This document shows, piece after piece, positions 9,038 to 16,755 of a DNA stretch of 64,000 bases (its first letter is position 1; each line of letters opens with the position of its first letter). This DNA is from Flavobacteriaceae bacterium CG2_30_31_66 (GTDB lineage: Bacteria; Bacteroidota; Bacteroidia; Flavobacteriales; Flavobacteriaceae). The stretch lies in NCBI GenBank assembly GCA_001873065.1, contig MNYM01000032.1:1-64000 (forward strand). Direction: 5' to 3'. The position numbers were made by a program, and so were the translations under genes. The notes under the pieces were generated by a model that worked only from the letters and a program-made list of their open reading frames with translations, ran no database searches and was not told the DNA's origin.

Positions 9038-9721
9038 ATGAAAATAAAACATATTTTTTTTGATTTAGACCACACTTTATGGGATTTTGAAAAAAATTCT
9101 GACTTAACTTTTCAAATGCTTTTTGAAAAACATTCGATTTCTGCCAACCTTTCTGATTTTCTAATCGTTTACAAACCCTTAAACAGAGAATTTTGGAAAT
9201 TGTATCGCGATGAAAAAATCAGTAAAGAAGATTTGAGATATCAACGATTAAAACAGGCTTTTGATGCCATTTACTATCCAATTTCAGATGAACTAATTCA
9301 TATATTAGCTATTGAATACATTGAATATTTACCAGAGTTCAGTCATCTTTTTGATCATACTTTTGAAATTTTATCTTACCTCAAAGAAAAATATGAGTTG
9401 CACATTATCACTAACGGTTTTGAAGAAATTCAAGTAAAAAAGATGGAATCATCTAAAATCTCTCATTTTTTTAGTAGGGTAATTACCTCTGAAAGTGTAC
9501 AGGTTAAAAAGCCACATCCAAAAGTATTTTATCATGCCTTGGAAGTTGCAAATGCCACCATCGAAAACTCGATTATGATTGGAGATAGTGTAGAAGCAGA
9601 TATTGAAGGCGCTTTGAATATTGGCATGCAAGCCATTCATTGTAATTTTGAGAATGAAATTATAGAATCAACAAAATTTAGAAGTATTACTTCATTATTG
9701 GAAATAAAGCGATATCTTTAA
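9038..9721 (+). CDS. YjjG-type HAD nucleotidase
   Basis: A 227-residue haloacid dehalogenase hydrolase of the YjjG noncanonical pyrimidine nucleotidase group, which removes phosphate from damaged or unusual nucleoside monophosphates. Motif I is FFDLDHTLWDF (catalytic Asp 9 and 11), motif II ITNGFEEIQ, motif III lysine in VKKPHPKVF, and motif IV IGDSVEADIEGA. The helical cap lies between motifs I and II. The length is standard for the family. It is a single-gene unit divergent from the glycosyltransferase operon and followed after 33 bp by a lipoprotein gene. Confidence 0.88.
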   Translation: MKIKHIFFDLDHTLWDFEKNSDLTFQMLFEKHSISANLSDFLIVYKPLNREFWKLYRDEKISKEDLRYQRLKQAFDAIYYPISDELIHILAIEYIEYLPEFSHLFDHTFEILSYLKEKYELHIITNGFEEIQVKKMESSKISHFFSRVITSESVQVKKPHPKVFYHALEVANATIENSIMIGDSVEADIEGALNIGMQAIHCNFENEIIESTKFRSITSLLEIKRYL

Positions 9722-9754
9722 TATTATTTTCGCAATTTTAAAAAATATCATCAA

Positions 9755-10306
9755 ATGAAATCCTTTAAAAAATATAGCATTCTTAGTTACTTTTTTATTT
9801 TCTTTTCCTGTAGTGAAAGTTTGGATTTTAACCAACTAGATGACTATGTTTCAAAACCTATTTTTACGGCAGCATTGACTTATTTTAAGGTTGTTCCTGC
9901 AAAGTTTTTTGATTCATCAGGCACTATTCAAAGAAATAGCGTTACAGAAATCACCAATTTTGATGTGCTTCAAAATCAATTTATCAAAGATAATTTGGTG
10001 AAATTTGACTTGAATGCGCAGATTAAAAATGAATTTGACAGAGACGCTACTATCAATATTCAGTTTTTAAATGCCAATAATGTAGCAGTGTACACTTTTT
10101 CCCCAATTTTTATTGAAAGTAAAAACACCAATTTTATCTATTTAGAAGAAATCGTCATTACTGCAAACCCAACCATTTTAAGTACAACAAAAATAAAAAT
10201 TACTGCTGAACTAGAAAACACCGGAATTCAAATGGATGTCAATGATCCAAGTGAATTTGAATTTAAATCGTCTGTGACATTTTATTTAGAATCTAGTTTG
10301 AAATAA
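9755..10306 (+). CDS. Lipoprotein of unknown function, partner of the DUF5723 gene
   Basis: A 183-residue lipoprotein. A short basic N-terminus and hydrophobic stretch lead to a lipobox-like FFSC with Cys at about residue 19, followed by SESLDF, an acidic stretch of the sort that directs Bacteroidota lipoproteins to the outer membrane or cell surface. The rest is soluble and beta-rich. I do not recognise a domain. The next ATG follows its stop with no gap, so it is probably co-translated with the DUF5723-like outer membrane protein, and a structural partnership is likely. Confidence 0.7.
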   Translation: MKSFKKYSILSYFFIFFSCSESLDFNQLDDYVSKPIFTAALTYFKVVPAKFFDSSGTIQRNSVTEITNFDVLQNQFIKDNLVKFDLNAQIKNEFDRDATINIQFLNANNVAVYTFSPIFIESKNTNFIYLEEIVITANPTILSTTKIKITAELENTGIQMDVNDPSEFEFKSSVTFYLESSLK

Positions 10307-11677
10307 ATGAAAAAAATACTTCTAGTTGCGGTTGTTTTTACAACTTCACTATTTTCGCAAAACAAGCAAGTTTTGTATGATTTTGCGGATTTACCGCAAA
10401 CCTTATTGTTAAATCCTGGATTGGAAAATAGTTACAAATTTCATGTTGGAGTTCCATTAATTTCAGGAATTTCAACGCAATTTGGTTCGACAGGAGTTGT
10501 GCTCAATGATTTGTTTGCCATTGACAATCAAAATATTAATAACAAAGTTTCAACAGTTTTACAATCTTTGACAACCAAAGATTTCGTTCAGATGAACACA
10601 CAAATTGAAATCTTAAATGTAGGCTATCGTTTGAATGAAAAAACGTATCTAAGTGGAGGTTTTTATCAAGAAATTGATGCAATTGGGTATTATCCAAAAG
10701 ATTTAGTTATCCTTTTTTCAGAAGGAAATGACGCGTATCTTAATAAAAGTTTTAGTGCCTCACAAATCAATTACAAACTCGATGTATTGGGAGTTTTGCA
10801 TGCAGGAATTACAAGAAAAGTAAACGAAAAATTGACAGTTGGTGGAAGATTTAAAATATATTCAGCTGCTTTAAATATCGAATCCACCAATAATAGCGGA
10901 ACTTTCACAACGGTTCTTGGAGCAGATAATATTTATAGACATTATCTCAGCAATGTAAAAATGATAGAAAGGTCAGCAGGATTGATTGATGGAAATAAAG
11001 AGTTTATTACCAAACCCGAAACGTATTTAAAAAATACTTTTCTGAAAGGAGACCTTGGTGTTGGATTTGATATTGGTATTACTTATCACATTGACAAGCA
11101 GTTACAATTTTCTGCAAGTATTTTAGACTTCGGATTTATCAATCATTCAAAAAATATAAAAAATTATAAAGAAGAGGGAAATTTTGTTTTTGATGGATTT
11201 GAATTTCAATTTGATGAAGATAGTAACGTAGATTATTGGCAACAAATTAACAATCGTTTTAAAAAGCAACTTCCAACAACTGAAAATGAAGATAGTTACG
11301 TTTCTTGGCGACCTGCAAAAATAAACATGGCTCTAAAATATAGTTTTGGTGAAAAAAGGAGTGAGGTTTGTTATGACAATTCATACCAAGATTTTTATAC
11401 AGACGCTATTGGTGCTCAATTATTTACGGTTTTTAGACCTTTAAATCCACAATTGGCTTTAACCGCTTTTTATCAAAAATCTTTTACCAAAAAACTCCAT
11501 GGGAAAGTCACTTATACTATTGATGAATTCTCGGCTTATAATTTTGGTTTGGGATTGTCAGCACAACTAGGAAAAGTCAATTTCTATGGAATGTTTGACA
11601 ATTTACTAGCGTATAGAAATTTAGCTTCTGCAAATTCTTTATCTTTACAATTGGGTCTTAACATTTTATTTAATTGA
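10307..11677 (+). CDS. DUF5723 family outer membrane protein
   Basis: A 456-residue secreted protein that I assign to the DUF5723 family of Bacteroidota. A signal peptide (KKILLVAVVFTTSLFSQ) is followed by the characteristic DFADLPQTLLLNPGLE, where the mature protein opens by saying where in the barrel it starts. Many alternating hydrophobic strands with aromatic ends follow, and the C-terminus LQLGLNILFN looks like a last barrel strand. Function is unknown for the family. It is flanked without gaps by a lipoprotein gene and a second secreted protein gene, forming a three-gene module of envelope proteins. Confidence 0.75.
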   Translation: MKKILLVAVVFTTSLFSQNKQVLYDFADLPQTLLLNPGLENSYKFHVGVPLISGISTQFGSTGVVLNDLFAIDNQNINNKVSTVLQSLTTKDFVQMNTQIEILNVGYRLNEKTYLSGGFYQEIDAIGYYPKDLVILFSEGNDAYLNKSFSASQINYKLDVLGVLHAGITRKVNEKLTVGGRFKIYSAALNIESTNNSGTFTTVLGADNIYRHYLSNVKMIERSAGLIDGNKEFITKPETYLKNTFLKGDLGVGFDIGITYHIDKQLQFSASILDFGFINHSKNIKNYKEEGNFVFDGFEFQFDEDSNVDYWQQINNRFKKQLPTTENEDSYVSWRPAKINMALKYSFGEKRSEVCYDNSYQDFYTDAIGAQLFTVFRPLNPQLALTAFYQKSFTKKLHGKVTYTIDEFSAYNFGLGLSAQLGKVNFYGMFDNLLAYRNLASANSLSLQLGLNILFN

Positions 11678-11678
11678 T

Positions 11679-12437
11679 ATGGAAAAATATATAACAATTT
11701 TTATCATTTTATTTTTATCGTTTACTGCTTCTAGTCAGGAAGTAAATTTTGATAATTATAAATATATTGTAATTCCAGATAAATTTCATTTTGTAAAAAC
11801 GATTGATGGTTATCAGACGAGTTCATTGACAAAGTTTTTATTTGAAAAGAAAGGTTTTCAAGCTTTTTTGAGTAGTGAAAACTTTCCTGATGATTTGTCT
11901 CAGAATAAATGCTTGGCGCTATTTGCAGATGTTAAAGACGAATCTGATTTCTTAACAAACAAGTCAATTATTGAGTTGAATGATTGCAGAGGAAAAAATG
12001 TCTACACCTCAAAACCAGGGAAAAGTAAGTTGAAAGATTATAAAAAAGCGTATCAAGAATCTATTAGAAATGCTTTTAATTCAATGACCGATTTTGAATA
12101 TAGTTATCAACCAAAAGAAAAATCAATAGTTTTACTAGAAATCAAAAAAGAAGTTATTGATAGAGTCTTTCCAAAAAAAGATACAATAATTCAATATAAT
12201 GAGCAATTTATCAGTGTTCCAACTATCGAAGATTTAATTGCGCAACCAATTACACACGGTTTTCAGTTGGTAAATTCGACTTTTGAAAAAGTATATATCA
12301 TATTAAGTACTAGTGTAGATGAAGTTTTTATTTTAAAAGATAAAAATGGATTTGTTTATAAAAGAGGAAATATTTGGTTTATTGAATATTACGAAAATGA
12401 AAAATTGATTAAAAAACAGACTCAGATTAAATTCTAA
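11679..12437 (+). CDS. Secreted hypothetical protein, third gene of the DUF5723 module
   Basis: A 252-residue protein with a cleavable signal peptide (FIILFLSFTASSQ). The first 120 residues contain an adjacent Cys-poor globular part with NDCRGKNVYTSKPGKSKLKDYKKAYQESIRNAF, ending in an amphipathic helix. The second part ends with a charged beta-rich section. I do not recognise a named domain, although similar proteins occur in flavobacteria. It begins 1 base after the DUF5723 stop, and its TAA overlaps the stop of the convergent rarA gene (12434-12437), leaving no room for a terminator between them. Confidence 0.65.
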   Translation: MEKYITIFIILFLSFTASSQEVNFDNYKYIVIPDKFHFVKTIDGYQTSSLTKFLFEKKGFQAFLSSENFPDDLSQNKCLALFADVKDESDFLTNKSIIELNDCRGKNVYTSKPGKSKLKDYKKAYQESIRNAFNSMTDFEYSYQPKEKSIVLLEIKKEVIDRVFPKKDTIIQYNEQFISVPTIEDLIAQPITHGFQLVNSTFEKVYIILSTSVDEVFILKDKNGFVYKRGNIWFIEYYENEKLIKKQTQIKF

Positions 12438-13705
12438 TACTCATACCTATTTTTCCAAAGTTTTTTTAAAATTTCTCTAAACTGATTTTCTTTGGCGTTG
12501 TTTGCTGGCTCATAAATGGTTGTTTTAGAAATCTCATCTGGCAAAAACTCTTGTGGTACAAAATGATTTTCAAAATCGTGCGCATATTTATAGTTTTTGC
12601 CGTAATCTAAACTCTTCATTAATTTGGTTGGCGCGTTTCTTAAATGAAGAGGCACAGACAAATTGCCTGTTTTTTGAACCAATTCCTGAGCTTTATTAAT
12701 TGCCAAATACGATGCGTTGCTTTTGGGTGAATTTGCCAAATAAATCGCACATTGACTCAATATAATTCTTGACTCTGGATTTCCAATCACACTCACTGCC
12801 TGAAACGTATTGTTTGCCAAAATCAACGCTGTTGGATTGGCATTTCCAATATCCTCGGAAGACAAAATCAACATTCTTCGTGCAATAAATTTTACATCTT
12901 CACCAGCTTCAATCATTCTTGCCAACCAATAAACAGCTGCATTTGGGTCGCTTCCGCGAATTGATTTGATAAATGCAGAAATAATGTCATAGTGTTGTTC
13001 GCCAGTTTTGTCATATCTGGAAGTGTTTTTTTGAATTTTTTCTAACACCAATTTGTTGGTAATTTCAATATCATCTTCGGATGAAACTAACAATTCAAAA
13101 ATGTTTAGCAATTTTCTACCATCACCACCAGAAACTTGTAATAAAGCGTCAATTTCTTTAAGTTTAATTTTTTTTGATGCTAAAAAAGTATCTTCTTTCA
13201 TCGCTCTTTGCAATAAAGCGACCAAATCTTCTTTGTCAAATGAATTCAAAATATACACTTGACATCTTGATAATAAAGCAGGAATTACCTCAAAACTTGG
13301 GTTTTCTGTAGTTGCTCCAATGAGTGTAATCCAACCTTTTTCAACGGCACCTAGTAACGAATCTTGTTGTGATTTGCTAAATCTGTGAATTTCATCAATA
13401 AATAAAATTGGATTTTTTGAGGTGAATAATCCGCCACTTTGTTTGGCTTTATCAATCACATCTCTCACATCTTTTACACCAGAATTGATAGCACTCAAAG
13501 AATAAAATGGTCTTTTGGAAGTGGTAGCAATAATATTGGCAAGCGTTGTTTTTCCGATTCCAGGAGGACCCCACAAAATCAATGAAGGGATAATTTCTTG
13601 TTTGATTAAGTTTGTCAAAACACCATTTTTGCCCACCAAGTGTTGTTGACTGATATAGTCATCCAACGTTTTAGGTCTTATTCTTTCTGCCAAAGGTTCA
13701 TTCAT
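12434..13705 (-). CDS. rarA: Replication-associated recombination protein A (AAA+ ATPase)
   Basis: RarA/MgsA clamp-loader-like ATPase acting at stalled replication forks. The 423-residue protein starts NEPLAERIRPKTLDDY, which is typical. Walker A is GPPGIGKTT at residues 46-54, Walker B LFIDEIHRF, sensor 1 IGATTENPSFEV, and the arginine finger lies in ALLSRCQVY. The C-terminal tetramerisation domain has IKSIRGSDPNAAVYWLARM, ending in a YANKSE-like region. The frame is open for 31 further codons upstream, but the ATG at 13705 is chosen because it precedes the conserved N-terminus directly. Divergent from the rhomboid gene and overlapping the preceding convergent gene. Confidence 0.95.
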   Translation of the reverse strand: MNEPLAERIRPKTLDDYISQQHLVGKNGVLTNLIKQEIIPSLILWGPPGIGKTTLANIIATTSKRPFYSLSAINSGVKDVRDVIDKAKQSGGLFTSKNPILFIDEIHRFSKSQQDSLLGAVEKGWITLIGATTENPSFEVIPALLSRCQVYILNSFDKEDLVALLQRAMKEDTFLASKKIKLKEIDALLQVSGGDGRKLLNIFELLVSSEDDIEITNKLVLEKIQKNTSRYDKTGEQHYDIISAFIKSIRGSDPNAAVYWLARMIEAGEDVKFIARRMLILSSEDIGNANPTALILANNTFQAVSVIGNPESRIILSQCAIYLANSPKSNASYLAINKAQELVQKTGNLSVPLHLRNAPTKLMKSLDYGKNYKYAHDFENHFVPQEFLPDEISKTTIYEPANNAKENQFREILKKLWKNRYEY

Positions 13706-13780
13706 ATTGTAAAAATAACAAAGATTTCTGACAGAAAATGTAATATTGTAAAATGGTTTATTTTTTGTTAATTTTAAAAC

Positions 13781-14437
13781 GTGAATAACATTCCTCAACT
13801 TAAGTTTAAATCTTCAATAATTCTTATTCCTGCATTTTTTGTGTTGATAATTTGGTTGGTGTATTTGTTTGAAATTTATTTCGGATTTAATTTCAATAAG
13901 TTTGGTGTTTTCCCAAGAACACTCAAAGGATTGAGAGGTGTTTTTTTAACACATTTTATTCATGGAGATACGAAACACCTTTTTAACAATTCAATTCCTT
14001 TATTTGTATTAATGAGTGGTATTTTATATTTCTACAGAGAAGTTGCCCTAAAAGTGTTGATTTGTGGTGCTTTTTTCACAGGATTTTTCACTTGGTTGAT
14101 TGCCAGAGAATCGTATCATATTGGTGCAAGTGGCATTATTTATTTGCTATTCAGTTTTATTTTGTTTAGTGGAATTCTCAGAAAGCAATATCGATTAATG
14201 GCATTCTCATTTATCGTCATTTTTTTATACGGAAGTATGGTTTGGTATGTTTTGCCCATCAAAGAAGGTATGTCATGGGAAGGACACTTGTCAGGTTTTT
14301 TGGTAGGATTTTTCTTTGCAGTTTTTTATAGAAATAGAGGAATTGTAGAAGAAGAATTTCAATTTTCACCCTCAGAAATTGATTTTTATTTTGATGAAAA
14401 TGGGAATTTGGTAGAAGATTTTGAGGAAAAAGTTTAA
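13781..14437 (+). CDS. Rhomboid family intramembrane serine protease (GTG start)
   Basis: A 218-residue membrane protease. It has the rhomboid catalytic features: HGDTKHLFNN (oxyanion-side His/Asn) at about residues 61-70, nucleophile Ser117 in GASG, and His169 in WEGHLSG as the dyad partner. Six hydrophobic segments fit the core rhomboid fold, and the C-terminal tail is acidic and cytoplasmic-like (FYFDENGNLVEDFEEK). Substrates are unknown. The start is GTG: an in-frame TAA lies two codons upstream and the next ATG would remove the first helix. Convergent with rlmB across a tandem-repeat spacer. Confidence 0.88.
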   Translation: MNNIPQLKFKSSIILIPAFFVLIIWLVYLFEIYFGFNFNKFGVFPRTLKGLRGVFLTHFIHGDTKHLFNNSIPLFVLMSGILYFYREVALKVLICGAFFTGFFTWLIARESYHIGASGIIYLLFSFILFSGILRKQYRLMAFSFIVIFLYGSMVWYVLPIKEGMSWEGHLSGFLVGFFFAVFYRNRGIVEEEFQFSPSEIDFYFDENGNLVEDFEEKV

Positions 14438-14442
14438 TTTTC

Positions 14443-14491
14443 CTAACCACTAACCACTAACCACTAACCACTAACCACTAACCACTAACCA
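14443..14491. repeat. Heptamer tandem repeat, (CTAACCA) x 7
   Basis: Seven exact copies of CTAACCA in 49 bp fill the space between the convergent rhomboid and rlmB genes. The last copy includes the rlmB stop codon (14485-14487, TAG on the minus strand). Being 7 bp long and outside both proteins except for the final RlmB glycine, copy-number change would alter only the intergenic length. Confidence 0.95.
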
Positions 14492-15234
14492 ACAATCACC
14501 CTCTGTCTGACAGCTTCATATAAAATAGCTCCACAAGCCACAGAAACATTCAACGATTCTATTTCTCCAAGCAATGGTAATTTTGCTTTAAAATCTACCA
14601 ATTTTAAAATAGATGGATTTACACCTCTATCTTCTGAACCCATAATGATTGCAATGGGTTGATTTAGATTTATATCATATACCAAATCCTCTGTTTTTTC
14701 GGTAGCAGCAACCGTTTTAATGTCTGATGCTTGTAATAAAAATAACGCATCTTTGATATGATCTACTTTACATATAGGAATTTTAAATGCAGCTCCTGCT
14801 GATGTTTTTACAGTTTCGGCATTTACAGGAGCACTTCCATTTTTTTGGATAATAATGCCATTTACCCCAGTACATTCAGCAGTTCTGATAATGGCTCCAA
14901 AATTTCGAACGTCAGAAAGCTGATCAAGGATTAAAAATAGTGGAATTTTATTTTCTTCAATAGTTTTTTCTATCAATTGTTCCAAATCATAAAAAGAAAC
15001 TGGAGATATTAGAGCAACTGCACCCTGATGGTTATTGTTTTTTGATAAACGATTTAATTTTTCAACAGGAACTATGCTTGTCGTTAATTTGTGCTCAGCA
15101 ATTAGTTTTTCAAGTTCAATATGAAGGGCACTATTGATCCCTTTTTGAAGATAAATTTTGTTGATAATTGTGCCACTTTGAATGGCTTCAATAATAGCTC
15201 TTAATCCAAAGATGGTTGTGTTTTGTGCTGTCAT
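14485..15234 (-). CDS. rlmB: 23S rRNA (guanosine-2'-O)-methyltransferase RlmB
   Basis: SpoU/TrmH-family RNA ribose methyltransferase of 249 residues, predicted to methylate G2251 (E. coli numbering) in the peptidyl-transferase P loop of 23S rRNA. It has an N-terminal L30e-like substrate-binding domain (TTIFGLRAIIEAIQSG) and a knotted SPOUT domain with motif 1 DQLSDVRNFGAIIRTAECTG, motif 2 IIMGSEDRGVNP and motif 3 LNVSVACGAILYEAVRQR. Its stop codon lies inside the CTAACCA repeat tract. RlmB is favoured over other TrmH paralogues by length and N-terminal domain. Confidence 0.9.
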   Translation of the reverse strand: MTAQNTTIFGLRAIIEAIQSGTIINKIYLQKGINSALHIELEKLIAEHKLTTSIVPVEKLNRLSKNNNHQGAVALISPVSFYDLEQLIEKTIEENKIPLFLILDQLSDVRNFGAIIRTAECTGVNGIIIQKNGSAPVNAETVKTSAGAAFKIPICKVDHIKDALFLLQASDIKTVAATEKTEDLVYDINLNQPIAIIMGSEDRGVNPSILKLVDFKAKLPLLGEIESLNVSVACGAILYEAVRQRVIVG

Positions 15235-15266
15235 TTTGCAAATGTATGGTAAATTTTGAGCAAAAA

Positions 15267-15290
15267 AAAACCATCTCGAAAGATGGTTTT
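15267..15290 (-). terminator. Intrinsic terminator of the downstream susC-susD pair
   Basis: Ten-base-pair stem AAAACCATCT/AGATGGTTTT with a CGAA tetraloop, followed on the minus strand by a run of T residues. It sits 18 bases beyond the SusD stop at 15308. Confidence 0.9.
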
Positions 15291-15307
15291 AGTTTTTAAT
15301 TGTTTAA

Positions 15308-16735
15308 TTATCTTCCGTTATTAACGCTTTCGTCAATATTAATGTTTGCATCAATTTCAGCTTGTGGAACTTTTAGGAAAAATCTTTTATCATCTGGTAA
15401 TAAACTTGAGTTTCCTTTCAATCTTTGATTTCCATTTCTAGTGATTCCCTTTCTGTATCGTTTAGCATCAAACCACTCAACACCAATTTCAGCATACAAT
15501 TCTTTTCTTCTTTCCACTAAAATCTCGTCAAGTAAAGCTTGTCCTGTGTTTGTTGATTTTACAGCTAATGGATCTCTTGTAGATTGCAATGCAAATAAGA
15601 TATTATGAGCTCCTGTTGGATCTCCGTTATAATATTTTGCTTCAGCTTCTACTAACAACATTTCAGCTGTTCTGATAATTGGATGGTCGGAGTCAAAATT
15701 AAATGTAAATTTTCTAGAGATATAGTTTCTGTAATCTGCAGCAGGAACATTATATCCTTCTAAAAAAGTATTCCTAATATCCGTTGGTGAGAAAAGAGCC
15801 ACAAAATTATTATTAAAAAATGTTGCTGAGTAAGACAATACAAAATGATCTGCATGTGCATGAGGAGCACCCCAATAATAATTAGATTGATCTAAACTTT
15901 GAGCACTACCCCAAATCCATTCAGAATCTGAAATATCATTAAATCCATTTTGATAATTATTATTCAGAACGCTTGTTGGAGTTCCGCCTCCATAAGCTTT
16001 TCTTGCAGCATCTTCGGCACCTAACCAATTGCCCATCGTTTGATATACTCTTGCTAAAATACCATAAGCAACATTTTGATTGATATATGATTTAGCTATT
16101 CTGTCAGAGGTTAAATTCTGAGTTGCATAAGTTAAATCTTCAAGAATCAAATCATACATTTCTTTTAAAGTACTCATAGGATTACCTTCGGTTGACAACT
16201 CAGTATAAATTGGTGGTGCAGGTAATGATGGGTCAAAGGTGTATGTATGTTGGAATTCCATTGCTAATTGGAAGTAAAAGAATGCTCTAATTGCTTTACC
16301 CTGTCCTATAATTTCTTTTTTATCTAAGGCTGATAATCCTTCTGATTGTTCAGCACCGTTGATTAAATTATTTGCTTGATTAATCATATAATATGAGTAA
16401 TTCCAGGTAAAGTTTGTACGTCTATAGGTTGGCTCTCTGTTATCATTTTCATAATCAAAAGAAAACCACGTTGCTCTTTGAATGATGTCATTTCCTTTGA
16501 CAGTTCTTGCGTAGTAGAGTGAATTAACACCTGCTGCGTCTGTTGCTGTAAATTGTCCTCTAAAGCGTCTCATAATACCTGATACAAAAGCATCAGCTCC
16601 GTCTCTTGATCCAAAAATCACACTCGCTGTAACAGCATCAGTTGGCTGAGGATCATTCAAGAAGTCTTCGTTACAACTTAACATTGAAAAAGCCAATGTA
16701 AGTATGAATACTATTTTTAAATTAATTTTTTTCAT
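15308..16735 (-). CDS. SusD/RagB family nutrient-binding lipoprotein (second pair)
   Basis: Surface lipoprotein of 475 residues that caps its SusC partner and binds the imported nutrient. The signal peptide ends in the lipobox MLSC (Cys about residue 21), followed by the typical NEDFLNDPQPTDAVTAS. SusD-type helical repeats run through the middle (AIRAFFYFQLAMEFQHTY, YGILARVYQTMGNWLGAEDAARKAY), and the C-terminus has RRKELYAEIGVEWFDAKRYRKG, the hallmark of the SusD C-terminal domain. It lies 20 bp after the susC gene at 16756 and ends at a strong terminator. No glycoside hydrolase is nearby, so the substrate is unknown. Confidence 0.95.
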   Translation of the reverse strand: MKKINLKIVFILTLAFSMLSCNEDFLNDPQPTDAVTASVIFGSRDGADAFVSGIMRRFRGQFTATDAAGVNSLYYARTVKGNDIIQRATWFSFDYENDNREPTYRRTNFTWNYSYYMINQANNLINGAEQSEGLSALDKKEIIGQGKAIRAFFYFQLAMEFQHTYTFDPSLPAPPIYTELSTEGNPMSTLKEMYDLILEDLTYATQNLTSDRIAKSYINQNVAYGILARVYQTMGNWLGAEDAARKAYGGGTPTSVLNNNYQNGFNDISDSEWIWGSAQSLDQSNYYWGAPHAHADHFVLSYSATFFNNNFVALFSPTDIRNTFLEGYNVPAADYRNYISRKFTFNFDSDHPIIRTAEMLLVEAEAKYYNGDPTGAHNILFALQSTRDPLAVKSTNTGQALLDEILVERRKELYAEIGVEWFDAKRYRKGITRNGNQRLKGNSSLLPDDKRFFLKVPQAEIDANINIDESVNNGR

Positions 16736-16755
16736 TTTTTTATTTTATTTTATTA

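Noticed and set aside
14443..14491. CRISPR array
   Set aside because: The units are 7 bp and directly adjacent with no spacers, so it is a simple tandem repeat.
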